The position numbers and the translations under genes are program-made. This document shows, piece after piece, positions 53,250 to 62,610 of a DNA stretch of 64,000 nt (position 1 is the first letter of the stretch; each line of letters opens with the position of its first letter). The DNA is from Neoceratodus forsteri (taxonomy: Eukaryota > Chordata > Ceratodontiformes > Ceratodontidae). Location: positions 175,402,501 to 175,466,500 of the forward strand of contig CM028131.1 of assembly GCA_016271365.2 (NCBI GenBank). The letters run 5' to 3'. Under the pieces are notes generated by a model. The model did no database searches. It was given only the letters and a program-made list of their open reading frames with translations, and had not been told where the DNA came from.

Positions 53250-53782
53250 CCAAACGAGCAGACACGAAAGACTGTTAGGCCTATTCTGCTGGCATTTTAG
53301 TATGTTAGTATGAGTATTTCTAGCAGGAGGAGGGAGGTGGTGCTGCTATTGTATCAGTCACTGGTGAGGCCCCACCTGAAGTACTGTGTCCATTTCTAGA
53401 GGCTTCATCTCTGCAAGGACATTGACAGGGTGGAGGTGGTATACAGGAGGAAACCAAAATGGTGTGAGGATTGCATGAAAAGTTATATGACAGAAGGCTG
53501 CAGAAACTCAACATGTACTCGCTGGAGGAGAGGAGAGCAAGAGGAGACATGATTGAGAGCTACATGTACCTCACAGGGGTGAACATGTAGCAGGTGGGGT
53601 GTCTCCTTCAGAGAAAACAAGACACTAGAACAGAGGTGCATGCAGTGAAGCTAAGGGGGGGGGGGATTAGGAGAAACATGAGAAAATACCTCTTCACAGA
53701 AAGAGCAGTAGATGACTGGAACAGCCTGCCAGAAGAGGTAGTGGGGGCAAAGACTGTAGGGAGCTTCACACATGCATGGGGT

Positions 53783-54140
53783 AAGCAATCAGGACTGCCT
53801 TCCCTCCTCTGAGCTGCTGCAATCATCTCCAGCTGCTGGTGCAGTCGCAAGGGCCCCTGCAATCAGGGCAACTGCCCTCCCCTGAACTGCTGTGATTGTC
53901 TCCAGCTGCCAGTGCAGTTGCGAGGGGCCCCATTATTAGGACTACCTGCCCTCTCCTAAGCTGCTGTGATTGTCTCCAGCTGCCGGTGTGGTCACAAGGG
54001 CCCCCTGTAATAAGGACTGCCTGACCTCCCCTGAGCTGCTGTGATTGGCTCCAGCTGCCGGTGCAGTCACGAGGGCCCCCTTAATCAGGACTACCTGCCT
54101 TCCCCCAAGCTGCTGCAATCTTCTCCAGGTGCGAATGTGG
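53783..54140 (+). repeat. 74-bp tandem units in the L2-C 5' UTR
   Basis: The word GAGCTGCTG(C/T)(A/G)AT followed by CTCCAGCTGC recurs at 53811, 53884, 53958, 54033 and 54107 (spacings 73-75 bp). Each unit also carries GAGGGCCCC and AGGACT(A/G)CCTG. A sixth diverged unit lies at 54815-54895. The block GGTTGTTCAGCGCCTGGTTG after the array (54157-54180) recurs after the sixth unit (54921-54944). Such arrays act as promoter monomers in some LINEs; that role is inferred here. Confidence 0.8.
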
Positions 54141-55213
54141 GCTCCTGCTTCTTGGCGGTTGTTCAGCGCCTGGTTGGAATTTGAATTTTGCCACCAAGAC
54201 TGAAGACTGCACTCTTTTAAACTGAATTAAGGGACTCTTATTGTGCTCTCTGCAGATTGCCAATTTCAGTCAGCAAAGAAATGAAGATAGTTTTATTCTG
54301 GGCTGCCTCTGAATTTTTTACATTTTAATTACTCATTTCTAGCTGTACCTTAATTAATTAATTCTCTGCTTCTCAGTACTGGCTACAGAGTAGGGCGAGG
54401 GTTAACAGCTTGTTCTACGGGGAGATACTTTCCCAGGCTTTTAAATTCACTGCATCAGTTACTTATTTTATATGCTCATGCTTTAATTTTAAATCTGTCC
54501 TTTAACCTGGGTATATCTGCTGTATTTTAAATTGTAAGCTGAGTGGTAGTGAGGGCTTTAAGCGCTCCTCTTGCTGCTTTATTTCTGTCTTATTTTAATT
54601 TTAAATGGTGTTTGATGCTGTGCATTATTGAAATTGTGAAACAGGGTTTGCTGCTGGCTAGGATGTGTAAATTGAGCGCAAACTGTAATACAATCTGGAT
54701 TGTGACCTCAGCCTTCTTTCAGCCTGTGCCCCAACCCGTTTCAGCCAGTACTGATTTTTCCCTCCTTCATTGTCCCGCCTGTCATTTGTACCCTTGCTTG
54801 TGCTGATCTCTTTTCACAGCTGCCGGTGTGGTTTGAGGGCCCCCGTAAACAGGACTGCCTGCCCTCCCCCGAGCTGCTGCGATTGTCTCCAGCTAAGACT
54901 GTGGGCTCCTGATTCTTGGTGGTTGTTCAGCGCCTGGTTGGAATTTCTCCCCGTTGCCCCCACCACCACCACCCTTGGTGAGCATTTACCTATATAGTGT
55001 GAGGATGACTGACTGTAACAAATAAAAAACTGACTGTAACAAATAAAAAAGTAACAGCCTTGTTTCCCATCTGCAGCTTATCACTGCTCTCCACTAGATG
55101 CCGCTCAAATATCTCCACTTGTAGTACTTTAGCCAACCTCCCTCAAATAGCACCTAGCACTCCAGCTTCGGCTCACCCACTTTTACCCTTCTTATAGCAG
55201 AATCCTCTTCATC

Positions 55214-55600
55214 ATGCCCCTCTTCCCTCTTACACTCTTCACCCTCCTTATGCCTTTTGTGTCCCTTCCACCTTTTTCCTACCCTAAGGCGCTAGTCTGT
55301 CACTCACTTGTCCACTCAGTGCCTCCCTCCCTCCCTCCCCAAAAAACTCTGATACCACACCCTTCCTGCTACCACCAGTCATTCACCCAAACTTCCTGGT
55401 CATCCTGCCCTTCCAGACTACCCTCCAGTTTCCATGCTGGTCTGCTGGTCCTAAATTTCTCCTCTCAGTCAACCTCAGCACTACCTCACCACACTATTTC
55501 CTCCAACAGAAAAATTAAGCTAGCCCTGACCAGGGCCCTGATAACTATGCTGTTACTTATGGCCGGAGACATCAAACCCAACCCTGGTCCAGCCACCCCC
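55214..55600 (+). pseudogene. L2-C ORF N-terminal region
   Basis: The frame opens at 55214 (MPLFPLTLFTLLM) and runs 117 residues of Ser/Thr/Pro/Leu-rich sequence with no known domain before the 2A-like motif. L2-B has a similar low-complexity frame at 36291-35938 in the same position. If the 2A-like motif acts, this segment would be released as a separate small protein; this is inference. Confidence 0.55.
55565..55591 (+). other. 2A-like motif GDIKPNPGP in L2-C
   Basis: Residues 118-126 of the frame at 55214 read GDIKPNPGP, preceded by TMLLLMA. A Leu-rich stretch followed by GD-x-x-x-NPGP is the layout of 2A and 2A-like ribosome-skipping peptides, including those reported in several LINEs. 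Here Lys occupies the usual Glu site. The EN begins about 10 residues later (LRVAHLNICSLLPK). Confidence 0.8.
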
Positions 55601-55609
55601 AAACAACTC

Positions 55610-56460
55610 CCATGTGGTCTAAGGGTGGCCCACTTGAACATCTGTAGCCTCCTCCCAAAAATCACTCAGCTCCAACCGACTGTCTTATCTCTAAAACCAG
55701 ACATTCTGATCATTACAGCGACATGGCTAAAATCACACACCAGTGATGCTAGCATCTCAATCCTGGGTTACACAGTCATTCGGCATGACTGACCCAGTGT
55801 TAAGAGGGGTTGATGGCACAGCCATGTACATCAGTTCTGCCCTTCAATTCACCCCCGTGCCACTAGCACTTCCACCCACACAGCCTATAAACTCCTTGAT
55901 GGTGAAGGTCTCCCTCCCATACTCCATTCCCATCTTTATAGCTGGCTGCTACTGCCCCCATTCCCCTGTGTCCTCTATCAGGGACCCTAACTGTTCTCAA
56001 ATCCCAAGCATCGGGTGGTGAGCTCCATGTCCTGGGTGACTTTAATGTGAACTGGCCTGCCTCCTCCAGCTCTAAAATTTGTAATGACATAGCCACTCTA
56101 AACCTGCCCCAACTGATTATGGAACCTTCCTGCCTAAACCCCAAAACCCAGAATCACTCACTACTAGATTGGTCTCTCACCTCCCACCTGCATTGGATAA
56201 TATCTGCTGGTCTCTTACCCGACTCCCTCAGTAAGCACCATCTGATCTACTTGGTAAGGAAAATCTACAGGCCAAAGGCCCTCACCCCCAGAACCCTGTT
56301 GATTCGGTCCTACAAATCCTTGGACCTAACATCCATACTAAATGACCTGGTGAATATAGACTGGTTCTTCATCTCTCATGCCTCCTTTATCGACTCCATC
56401 CTGAGCTATTTCAAGTCCAAGTTCCTCTCGGTCTGGAACACCTGTGCCCCACTCAGATGA
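55610..56460 (+). pseudogene. L2-C endonuclease and start of linker
   Basis: LRVAHLNICSLLPKITQL and DILIITATWLKSH (ETWL block with Glu changed to Ala) lie in frame with the 2A-like motif. After a shift come GTAMYISSALQFTPVP, FIAGCYCPHSP and GELHVLGDFNVNWPASSS (GDFN intact, about 56025). The frame at 56047-56460 contains HSLLDWSLTSHLHW and DSLSKHHLIYLVRK, where the usual SDH reads SKH. Loss of the ETWL Glu and of the SDH Asp argues that this copy cannot nick DNA. Confidence 0.82.
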
Positions 56461-56681
56461 ACCCGGATGCGGGGGACCCACCTGCTCTGAGTCACCACTA
56501 ATATCATGGCCAGCCTTAGAGCCAGGAACCAGGCGTGGAAGGCCCACAAAGCCTGCGGCTCAGTTTTGGCTTACCAGAAGTACCTCACACTGTGCAATGC
56601 TTGTACTAGACAAATCCACCAGGCTAATGCAAACTATTTCTGATACACTTTCCTCACCAACATAAATCACCCTTCTAAATT

Positions 56682-58450
56682 TTGGAAGGTGGTGCAATCG
56701 CTCTTCTCCCCACCATCACAACCCCCACACCTGTCATTAATACAGGAGGCTCTACAGTATCAGACCTGCTAGCAGTGGCTACAGAGTTCAACACTTTCTT
56801 CACAAACTGTGCAGCATCACTAGTGTCCTCCCCCTCACCTACCTCACCAGCCCAATCTACACCACCCTGTACTGCTCAAGCCACTCCCCATGCTTTCTCC
56901 TTCCACCATGTTGCCCTGGCCAATGTTTATAATGCCCTGCTTGCATTAAACCCATCTAAAGGCAAATGCCCCACTGGGCTGGATTCAAAAATGCTTTCTC
57001 TTTCAGCCCTTGCCATTGCATCCACCCTGGCCTCACTTTCCAATCTTTCCTTCACTCTCACTTCTATCCCATCTGAATGGAAACGTGCCAGTCATCACAC
57101 TTCCGAAGAGTGGTGACCCCTCCTCCCCCAGAAATTACTGCCCCATTTCTCTCCTCTCCATCCTTGTAAAACTCCAGGAACACCTAGTCTTCTCCCAGCT
57201 CTCCTCCCACCTTGACTCTACCTCCTTCTTCACTCCTTACCAGTCTGGGTTTAGGAAGTCCCACTCCACCACCACTTCCCTTCTAAGGCTCAGTGATGCC
57301 ATCCTTACTAGAATGGGTCAAGGCCACATTACCTCCACCATCTTTGTCGACCTTGCAAAGGCCTTCGACATTGTTGCACACCCTCTCCTCCTCACCAAAC
57401 TTTCCCTAGCTGGGCTCTCCAGCAAGGCCACCAATTGGTTCCACTCCTACTTGGTAGGTAGGACTTAATCTGTCAGGAGTGTTAACTCCATCTCTTCCCC
57501 CCCTTTCCACCTGTCTGGGGTACCCCAAGGCTCAGCCCTTTGTCTGCTACTGTTCTCCATTTTTCTCAACAACCTGCCCTCTGCCTGCCCACACACATCC
57601 ATTCACATGTATGCAGATGACACAGTCCTGTATACATGTGGCCCCTCAACCTCTGATGTGGCATCCAGACTACAGTGTGACTTCAGATGTCCAGCTCTGG
57701 TTTCACTTGAATAAGATCTTCCTGAATGGCAAGAAAACTGTCTCCATGACCTTTGGCACAAGGCAGATACTATCTCGGCTCCCCTCCTTCCACACTTTCC
57801 ACACTCTGGATGGGATGCACCTGAAGGACTGCACCTCCTTTAGATACCTCAGGGTCTGGCTCAACCAACACCTTGACTTTTCTGTACACACTGAGGCTAT
57901 TCCCAAGAAGCTGCACCCCAAGCTGGGTGCCCTGTACTGGAATTGTGGATGCATCCCGCTGCCAGCCTGCCACGAAATTGTGCAGAAAATGGTTCTCCTA
58001 ATCCTTGGCTATGGAGATGTAGTCTATAGTGCCGCTCCCAAAACTACACTAACCAGACTGGATACCTTCTTCCACTCCTTCTGTCATTTCACCCTAGAAT
58101 GTCCTCCCAGCACTCACCACTGCACCCTCTACCAGACCTTGCACCTCCCCTCACTGCAGAATAGGAGGCAGTGCCATTGTGCCAGGCTCACGGCTAAATT
58201 CTTGACACAGTCCCTGCCCCCATACCTCACTACCATACTGTCTGTACCCCCCACCACTCCCTCAGAAACTCAGACACCCATTCCCTGACTGTCCCGTGTA
58301 TGTCCACCTCGGCAGACCAGGCAGCCTTTTCTTATCACATGCCTAAACTGTGGAATTCTCTCCCCCTAACCATTCGGCATGCCCCCTCCACCCACCAACT
58401 CAACACTCTCCTCAAGGCCCACTTCTACGCCATCCGTGCATGCTCCTAAC
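56682..58450 (+). pseudogene. L2-C linker, reverse transcriptase and C-terminal region
   Basis: Linker: GKCPTGLDSKMLSLSALAIA. RT in the 57010 frame: NYCPISLLSILVKLQEHLVF, QSGFRKSHSTTTSLLRLSDA, TIFVDLAKAFDIVAHPLLL (motif A). A shifted frame gives GVPQGSALCLLLFSIFLNNL and HMYADDTVLYTCG (YADD intact at 57610-57621). The 57479 frame then gives FLNGKKTVSMTFG, CTSFRYLRVWLNQHLDF, LGYGDVVYSAAPKTTLTRLD. The last block FSYHMPKLWNSLPLTI lies near 58335-58385. At least three frameshifts break it. Confidence 0.88.
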
Positions 58451-59984
58451 CTCCCCCTAGTCCTGGACTTAGCCAGGGCACTCTAACCGGGCAGGTCAGA
58501 AACAACAGACCCCATTGCTGGCTTGAAGCTCTGGCCAGGCATTTATGATCTGGCCATTCACTCTACTCAATCTGATTGTATTCTCCCAGAATTTGATAGC
58601 ATTGCCATTGTATTACAATGTATTGTATTTAACTTCCATCCATCTCACCGTATATTATGTGCTGTTCCTAAACATTGTTGATGTATTATTTCTGTGTTGT
58701 CTCCCATGCTCCCCTCCCCCCAGGATGCATCTGGAATTGAGCGGTAGTCTTCCCAGTATGCCTTTCTGGTAAAACTTTTAAATAAATAAATAAATGGGAT
58801 AGGCACAGGGGTACATTGGGAAGACAAATGGATTACAGTGAGAAGCCAGTGACTAAATAGGGTCAGAGGTGTCAGAATAGGCAGCGAAAAGTGGCAGACA
58901 TGATGGGCCTACCGGTCCCTTTTTGCAGATAGAGCTATGGATACTTAATATATCTTTGAAGGAGCAGCCTGGTTACTTAACAGAGTGAATAATATAGTTT
59001 GTGGCATGTCTCTGTCCTGCTGAAAGGCACCAAATCAAGCATCTCTGTCTATTCAATCTTTCTGTTACCTTTGAGTATGCAGATTACTGAGAGTCCCCTC
59101 CTAGTCTTCTTTTTCCTCTGTGAACATATTAAGGTCCACAAGACTGTCTTCATAGTTTTTGTCCTCCATACCCCTGATAATTGTGGTAGCTCTGCATTGC
59201 ACCCCCTTGACTGCATCAATTTCATATTTTATTGGGGAGCCCAGAACTACATGCAGTATTCTAGGTAGGGCTTGCCCAGGGCCTTGTAAAGGGGGAGGAT
59301 TACTGTACCTGCTCTGCTATTTACCCCCATTATAATATAAACAAGTATACCACCAGCGTTCTTGACAGCTGCCACCCACTGCTTGTTATGTTTCATCCCC
59401 TTGTCTATTATGACCACCAGGTCTTTTTCTTCCTCTACTGCAGCAAGAGGAGCCATGTAAAGTATGCAGGTCCTAGCTCTAGTTTTCCTCTATTTGGCAA
59501 CATTGACTCTGACTCCTGGGGCCCAATATTCAACTGTGCGCAAAGTGCAGCACAAAGAATGTGCGCTGCGCCTTGCATTTGCCCGAGTACCAGAAGATGT
59601 TATATTCAGTGCACTAGCACACCAGCACTATTTGACTGAATATAGGGTCATGTCAGTTCAGCACTAAGCCACTCAGCACTAACCTGACAGGGCTCTTGAA
59701 GTATGTTACCAGAATGGATAACACTGGAGTACTATTTGCAATATTCATAGGGACCTGTGCAAATGAGCCCATTTGGCATGCAGATTGCTAAGGGGCCATT
59801 TGAATGCCTATTATGGGCTCATTTGCATGGGTAGCCAGGAAGGTTAGTGCAGCACCAATCCCCACTTGCCTGGTCCCAGACGTGTACATATCCTTGGTGA
59901 GGAGAATGTTGAGTTGGTGGGTGGAAGGGGCATGCCGAATGGTTGTGGGGAGAGAATTGCACAGCGGTACCCCCCTGCCGATAG

Positions 59985-60345
59985 CTGGCCTGTTCTATAA
60001 TTAAATAGTATCTCTGGTACTAGTGGTGCCCTCGCCCCTCCAGTCCCAGCCCTGGTTGCAATACATTTATCCCTGGTGTTTGTGGTACCCCATGGCAATT
60101 GCTGGTCTGTTCTATAATTAAATAACATCCATGCTGCTACTGGCGCCCCCCTTCTGATCCCAGCCGCAACTACAATACATGTATCCCTGGTGCCAGTGGT
60201 AATCCCATTTCCTCTGATCCCATCTCTGCACTCAAGCATATTATCCTTGGTGCTAGTGGTAACCCACCTCTCTTTGAACCCATCCTCAGCTTCATCAATA
60301 TTATCCCTTGGGCTAGTGGTGCCCTCCCCCACTCCGATCCCAACC
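59985..60345 (+). repeat. Left 60-bp tandem array of the foldback-like element
   Basis: TATCCCTGGTGCTAGTGGT or a close variant begins at about 60010, 60070, 60128, 60183, 60242 and 60302. Some units also contain GTTCTATAATTAAATA. Confidence 0.8.
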
Positions 60346-60463
60346 TCAACATGCACACAACCCCTTCCTGACATCCAGTGCCCCCCCATGGCCGTGGGCA
60401 ACCCACACACTCACCATATCCACAGCAGTGGTGCCGTGGGTGCATACAGCAACCGGCACAGCC

Positions 60464-60607
60464 CTCCTCACACCTCCTTGGCTGGCCACCATATGTACAG
60501 TCAGGGAGTGTGCCTCTTATTTATAGAACAGGGTGACGCACACAGTCCCATAACTAACAGGCTCGCTCCCTGGCTGTACATATGGCAGCCATCCAAGGAG
60601 GTGCGAG
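60464..60607. repeat. Central palindrome of the foldback-like element
   Basis: CACCTCCTTGGCTGGCCACC and ATATGTACAGTCAGGGAG (60471-60508) pair with CTCCCTGGCTGTACATATGG and CAGCCATCCAAGGAGGTG (60565-60602). The loop is about 56 bp and only a few mismatches are visible. Confidence 0.85.
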
Positions 60608-61284
60608 GGGGACTGTTCTGGTTGCCTTATGCATCTGCAGAACCACTGCTGCAGATACAGTCAGTGGGAGGCTCAGTGCTGCAGGAGGAAACACTGGATG
60701 CCAGAGAAGGGTTGTGTGTACATCATAGCTAGGACTGGATTGGGAGAGGGCACCACTAGCACTGCATACCATCATAATGGTGACTGAAAGTGAGCGACTC
60801 GAATATGAGCAACTCCCTTTCAGCGCCTGTTATGTGTGCTACCCTACAAGGGTAACGATGGGGAAAAACATGGCAACAGGAAGAATGGGAGGGTGACAGG
60901 AAGAGGAGGGAGGGTACGTAAGGGGTGGAGCGGTGTGATGCTGCTGAGCTGGTGCCTTGATGGAGAGGTAAGAGTGGCTGGCTACAGTGGGGAGGGTGCA
61001 GGGTTCAGGGCTGGGAAGGGATAGATTTTTGTCATTTGTTTCTTCTGGTACAGTTAATTTGTTTTTAAATGTTTCACCCCCTCTCTGACATGCACCCCCC
61101 TGGAGTTATTAATCATTAGTTAATGGGGGTGTAGGGGTAGCAGCCACTTGCAGAACAACATTTTCCATTTTCAAATGTTTTGTGTCTCTGTGAGTGTACA
61201 TCACCTTTTTGTTTTCAGTGATGTACAATTGCCATAACGGTGATCGCTATTCCGTAATCGCTGTTATGACATGGAACCCACTAA

Positions 61285-61800
61285 CACCAGGGATAATATA
61301 CATGATGGCAGGGATGGGATAGGATGGAGTGGGGTTACCACTAGCACCTGGGATAATATACATGATGGCAGGGATGGGACAGGAGGGAGGGGGGTTACCA
61401 CTAGCACCAGGGATAATATACATGATGGCATGGATGAGATTGATGGAGGGAGGTTACCACTAGCACCAGTGATAATGTACATGATGGCATGGATGAGATT
61501 GGATAGAGGTAGGTTACCACTAGCACAAGGGATAATATTCGTGATGGCAGGGATGCGATCAGAGGAAGGGGAGTTACCACTAGCACCAGTGATAGTATAC
61601 ATGATGGCAGGAATGGGATTGGGGGGTACCACTGGCACTAGGGATAGATGTACTGCAGCTGGGGTAGGATTGGTGGTGGGGAAAGCGCATCACTAGCACC
61701 ATGGATACCATTTCTTTATACAATGGGCCACTGATCAGTGAGGGGAGTGCTACTAGCAGCAGGGATAGTTTTAATTGATAGAACGGGACAGTGATCAGCA
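61285..61800 (-). repeat. Right 60-bp tandem array of the foldback-like element
   Basis: ACCACTAGCACCAGGGATAA and ATACATGATGGCAGGGAT recur at 61292, 61352, 61412, 61471, 61531, 61591, 61642, 61703 and 61763 (mostly 59-61 bp spacing). It is the inverted counterpart of the left array. The first six units are much more alike than the last three. Confidence 0.88.
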
Positions 61801-62610
61801 GGGTGGGAGGTGCCAGAGACCACAGGGGGTGGGTGTGCTCTCCCAGTGGCCAACGAGCTAGGTGGCTGTATTACTTCTGTCAGCCACTAGGGTTGCCCAG
61901 AGTAAGTTGGGGTTTTATTCAGCAGTATTTGCGCTGCGCAAAAGAACTGTGCTAAACCATTTTGAGCAGTGGAAAACCACTGAATATAGGCTAGCATGTG
62001 TTTTCATGTCCATGCCCCTCCCTTTGCCTGCATTCATCCATTATGTTTTGCATAGGTTCTAACCCTCTTTGCCAGCAGAACAGCACCTTCTAAATATGGG
62101 GTAGAAAAGACCTATTAGCACCTGTGTAAACTTTTGAATATCAGGTCCCAGGAGTCTGAATAGTTGCCCAGCTTGTTTAAGTTCTCCCGAAGTTTGTCCC
62201 CATCCTCAAGGAAGTGTACTGACTTAGGTAGCTTAGTCGTCAGTGAATTTGAGCAGCTTGCTGAAGACTCCAGCTTCCAGATCATTGAAAATAATGTGGA
62301 ACAGCAGTGACTTCAGCACTGATCCTTGAGGGATACCACTGAGTATTTCTCTACAGTCAGTGTAGTGCTTGTCCACCACAACTCTCTGCTTCCTGCCCCC
62401 TAGCCAATTAGAAATCTACCTCTGTGAATGCTTCATGTATACTGCTCTGATAAAGTTCAGCCAGAAGCTCACCAAGACCCACAATGTCAAGGCCTTGCTA
62501 ATGTCCAGACGAACTCTGTCAATGGCCTTGCCCCTGTTCATGTCCTGGATAACCCCTCATAGAAGGTGATCATGTTGGTTTGGCATGATCTCCTCCTCAT
62601 ACACTCATAG

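Larger units (their letters stand above)
47970..53310 (+). mobile_element. CR1-B: near-full-length CR1 LINE, 5.3 kb
   Basis: It lies inside CR1-D. Parts: 5' UTR (47970-49090), ORF1 with SGNH/esterase domain (49099-50158), ORF2 EN (50340-51000), linker (51000-51690), RT (51694-52560), C-terminal region (52560-53249) and a short 3' UTR ending GCTGGCATTTTAGTATGTTA GTATG. It is the most complete CR1 in the window. The same 3' end in CR1-A shows a common subfamily. ORF2 needs at least four frame changes and has a stop in motif A, so it is not active. Confidence 0.87.
53783..58796 (+). mobile_element. L2-C: full-length L2-like LINE, 5.0 kb
   Basis: It is inserted in CR1-D between HAWG and DRHRG. 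Parts: 5' UTR with 74-bp tandem units (53783-55213), N-terminal Ser/Thr/Pro-rich region and 2A-like motif (55214-55600), EN (55610-56240), linker (56240-57080), RT (57080-57650), C-terminal region (57650-58450) and 3' UTR ending TATGCCTTTCTGGTAAAACT TTTAAATAAATAAATAAAT. Both junctions are explained by the interrupted CR1, which gives the first direct view of this family's 5' end. Several frameshifts show that it is no longer active. Confidence 0.85.
47630..58950 (+). mobile_element. CR1-D: CR1 LINE split by CR1-B and L2-C
   Basis: Three collinear pieces fit one CR1. 47630-47970: VCLFADYTKICNRVDTQEEV (YADD as FADY), KKYKVLHLRQGNPGAVYKMR, ending GMLR-IGRR. 53311-53782: SSRREVVLLLYQSLVRPHLK, LTGVN and FTERAVDDWNSLPEEVVGAK, ending in HAWG. 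58797-58950: DRHRGTLGRQM and a 3' end with GACATGATGGGCCTACCGGTC. Each join falls inside a conserved CR1 block, so the two large elements between are insertions. Confidence 0.85.
59511..62156. mobile_element. Foldback-like DNA element with inverted 60-bp arrays
   Basis: Terminal inverted repeats of 23 bp at 59511-59533 and 62134-62156 (start GACTCCTGGG, end ATATTCAA) match at 20 positions. Inside, a 60-bp tandem array on the left (59985-60345, at least six units) is the reverse complement of one on the right (61285-61800, nine units). A palindrome occupies 60464-60607. No transposase-like frame exists; the 188-residue frame at 59844-60410 is array sequence. The first 9 bp of the TIR may instead be a palindromic target in CR1-E, which would leave a 14-bp TIR. 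The layout resembles Foldback-type elements; the family is unknown. Confidence 0.7.
59000..62610 (-). mobile_element. CR1-E: CR1/L3-like LINE fragment, split by a foldback-like element
   Basis: The right part (62610-62157, minus strand) reads in broken frames QTNMITF, DMNRGKAIDRVRLDISKAL (motif A remnant), RKQRVVVDKHYTD, EILSGIPQGSVLKSLLFHII (motif B') and EAGVFSKLLKFTDD (motif C as FTDD), then LNKLGNYSDSW. The left part (59510-59060) resumes with VNVAK, then EEEKDLVVIIDKGMKHNKQW and GTVILPLYKALGKPYLEYCM. The remainder to 59000 is frame-shifted. No 3' tail is identified. Confidence 0.82.

Noticed and set aside
59844..60410. 188-residue minus-strand frame with repeated GIRGNG-like units
   Set aside because: The repetition is the 60-bp array of the foldback-like element read in frame (60 is divisible by three), not a protein family.
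61264..61696. Frames of 124 and 141 residues on opposite strands with repeated units
   Set aside because: Same cause: a 60-bp tandem array keeps a frame open on both strands.
61285..61800. CRISPR-like array, since units repeat every 60 bp
   Set aside because: There are no unique spacers between conserved repeats; the whole 60 bp repeats, and the context is a eukaryotic transposon.
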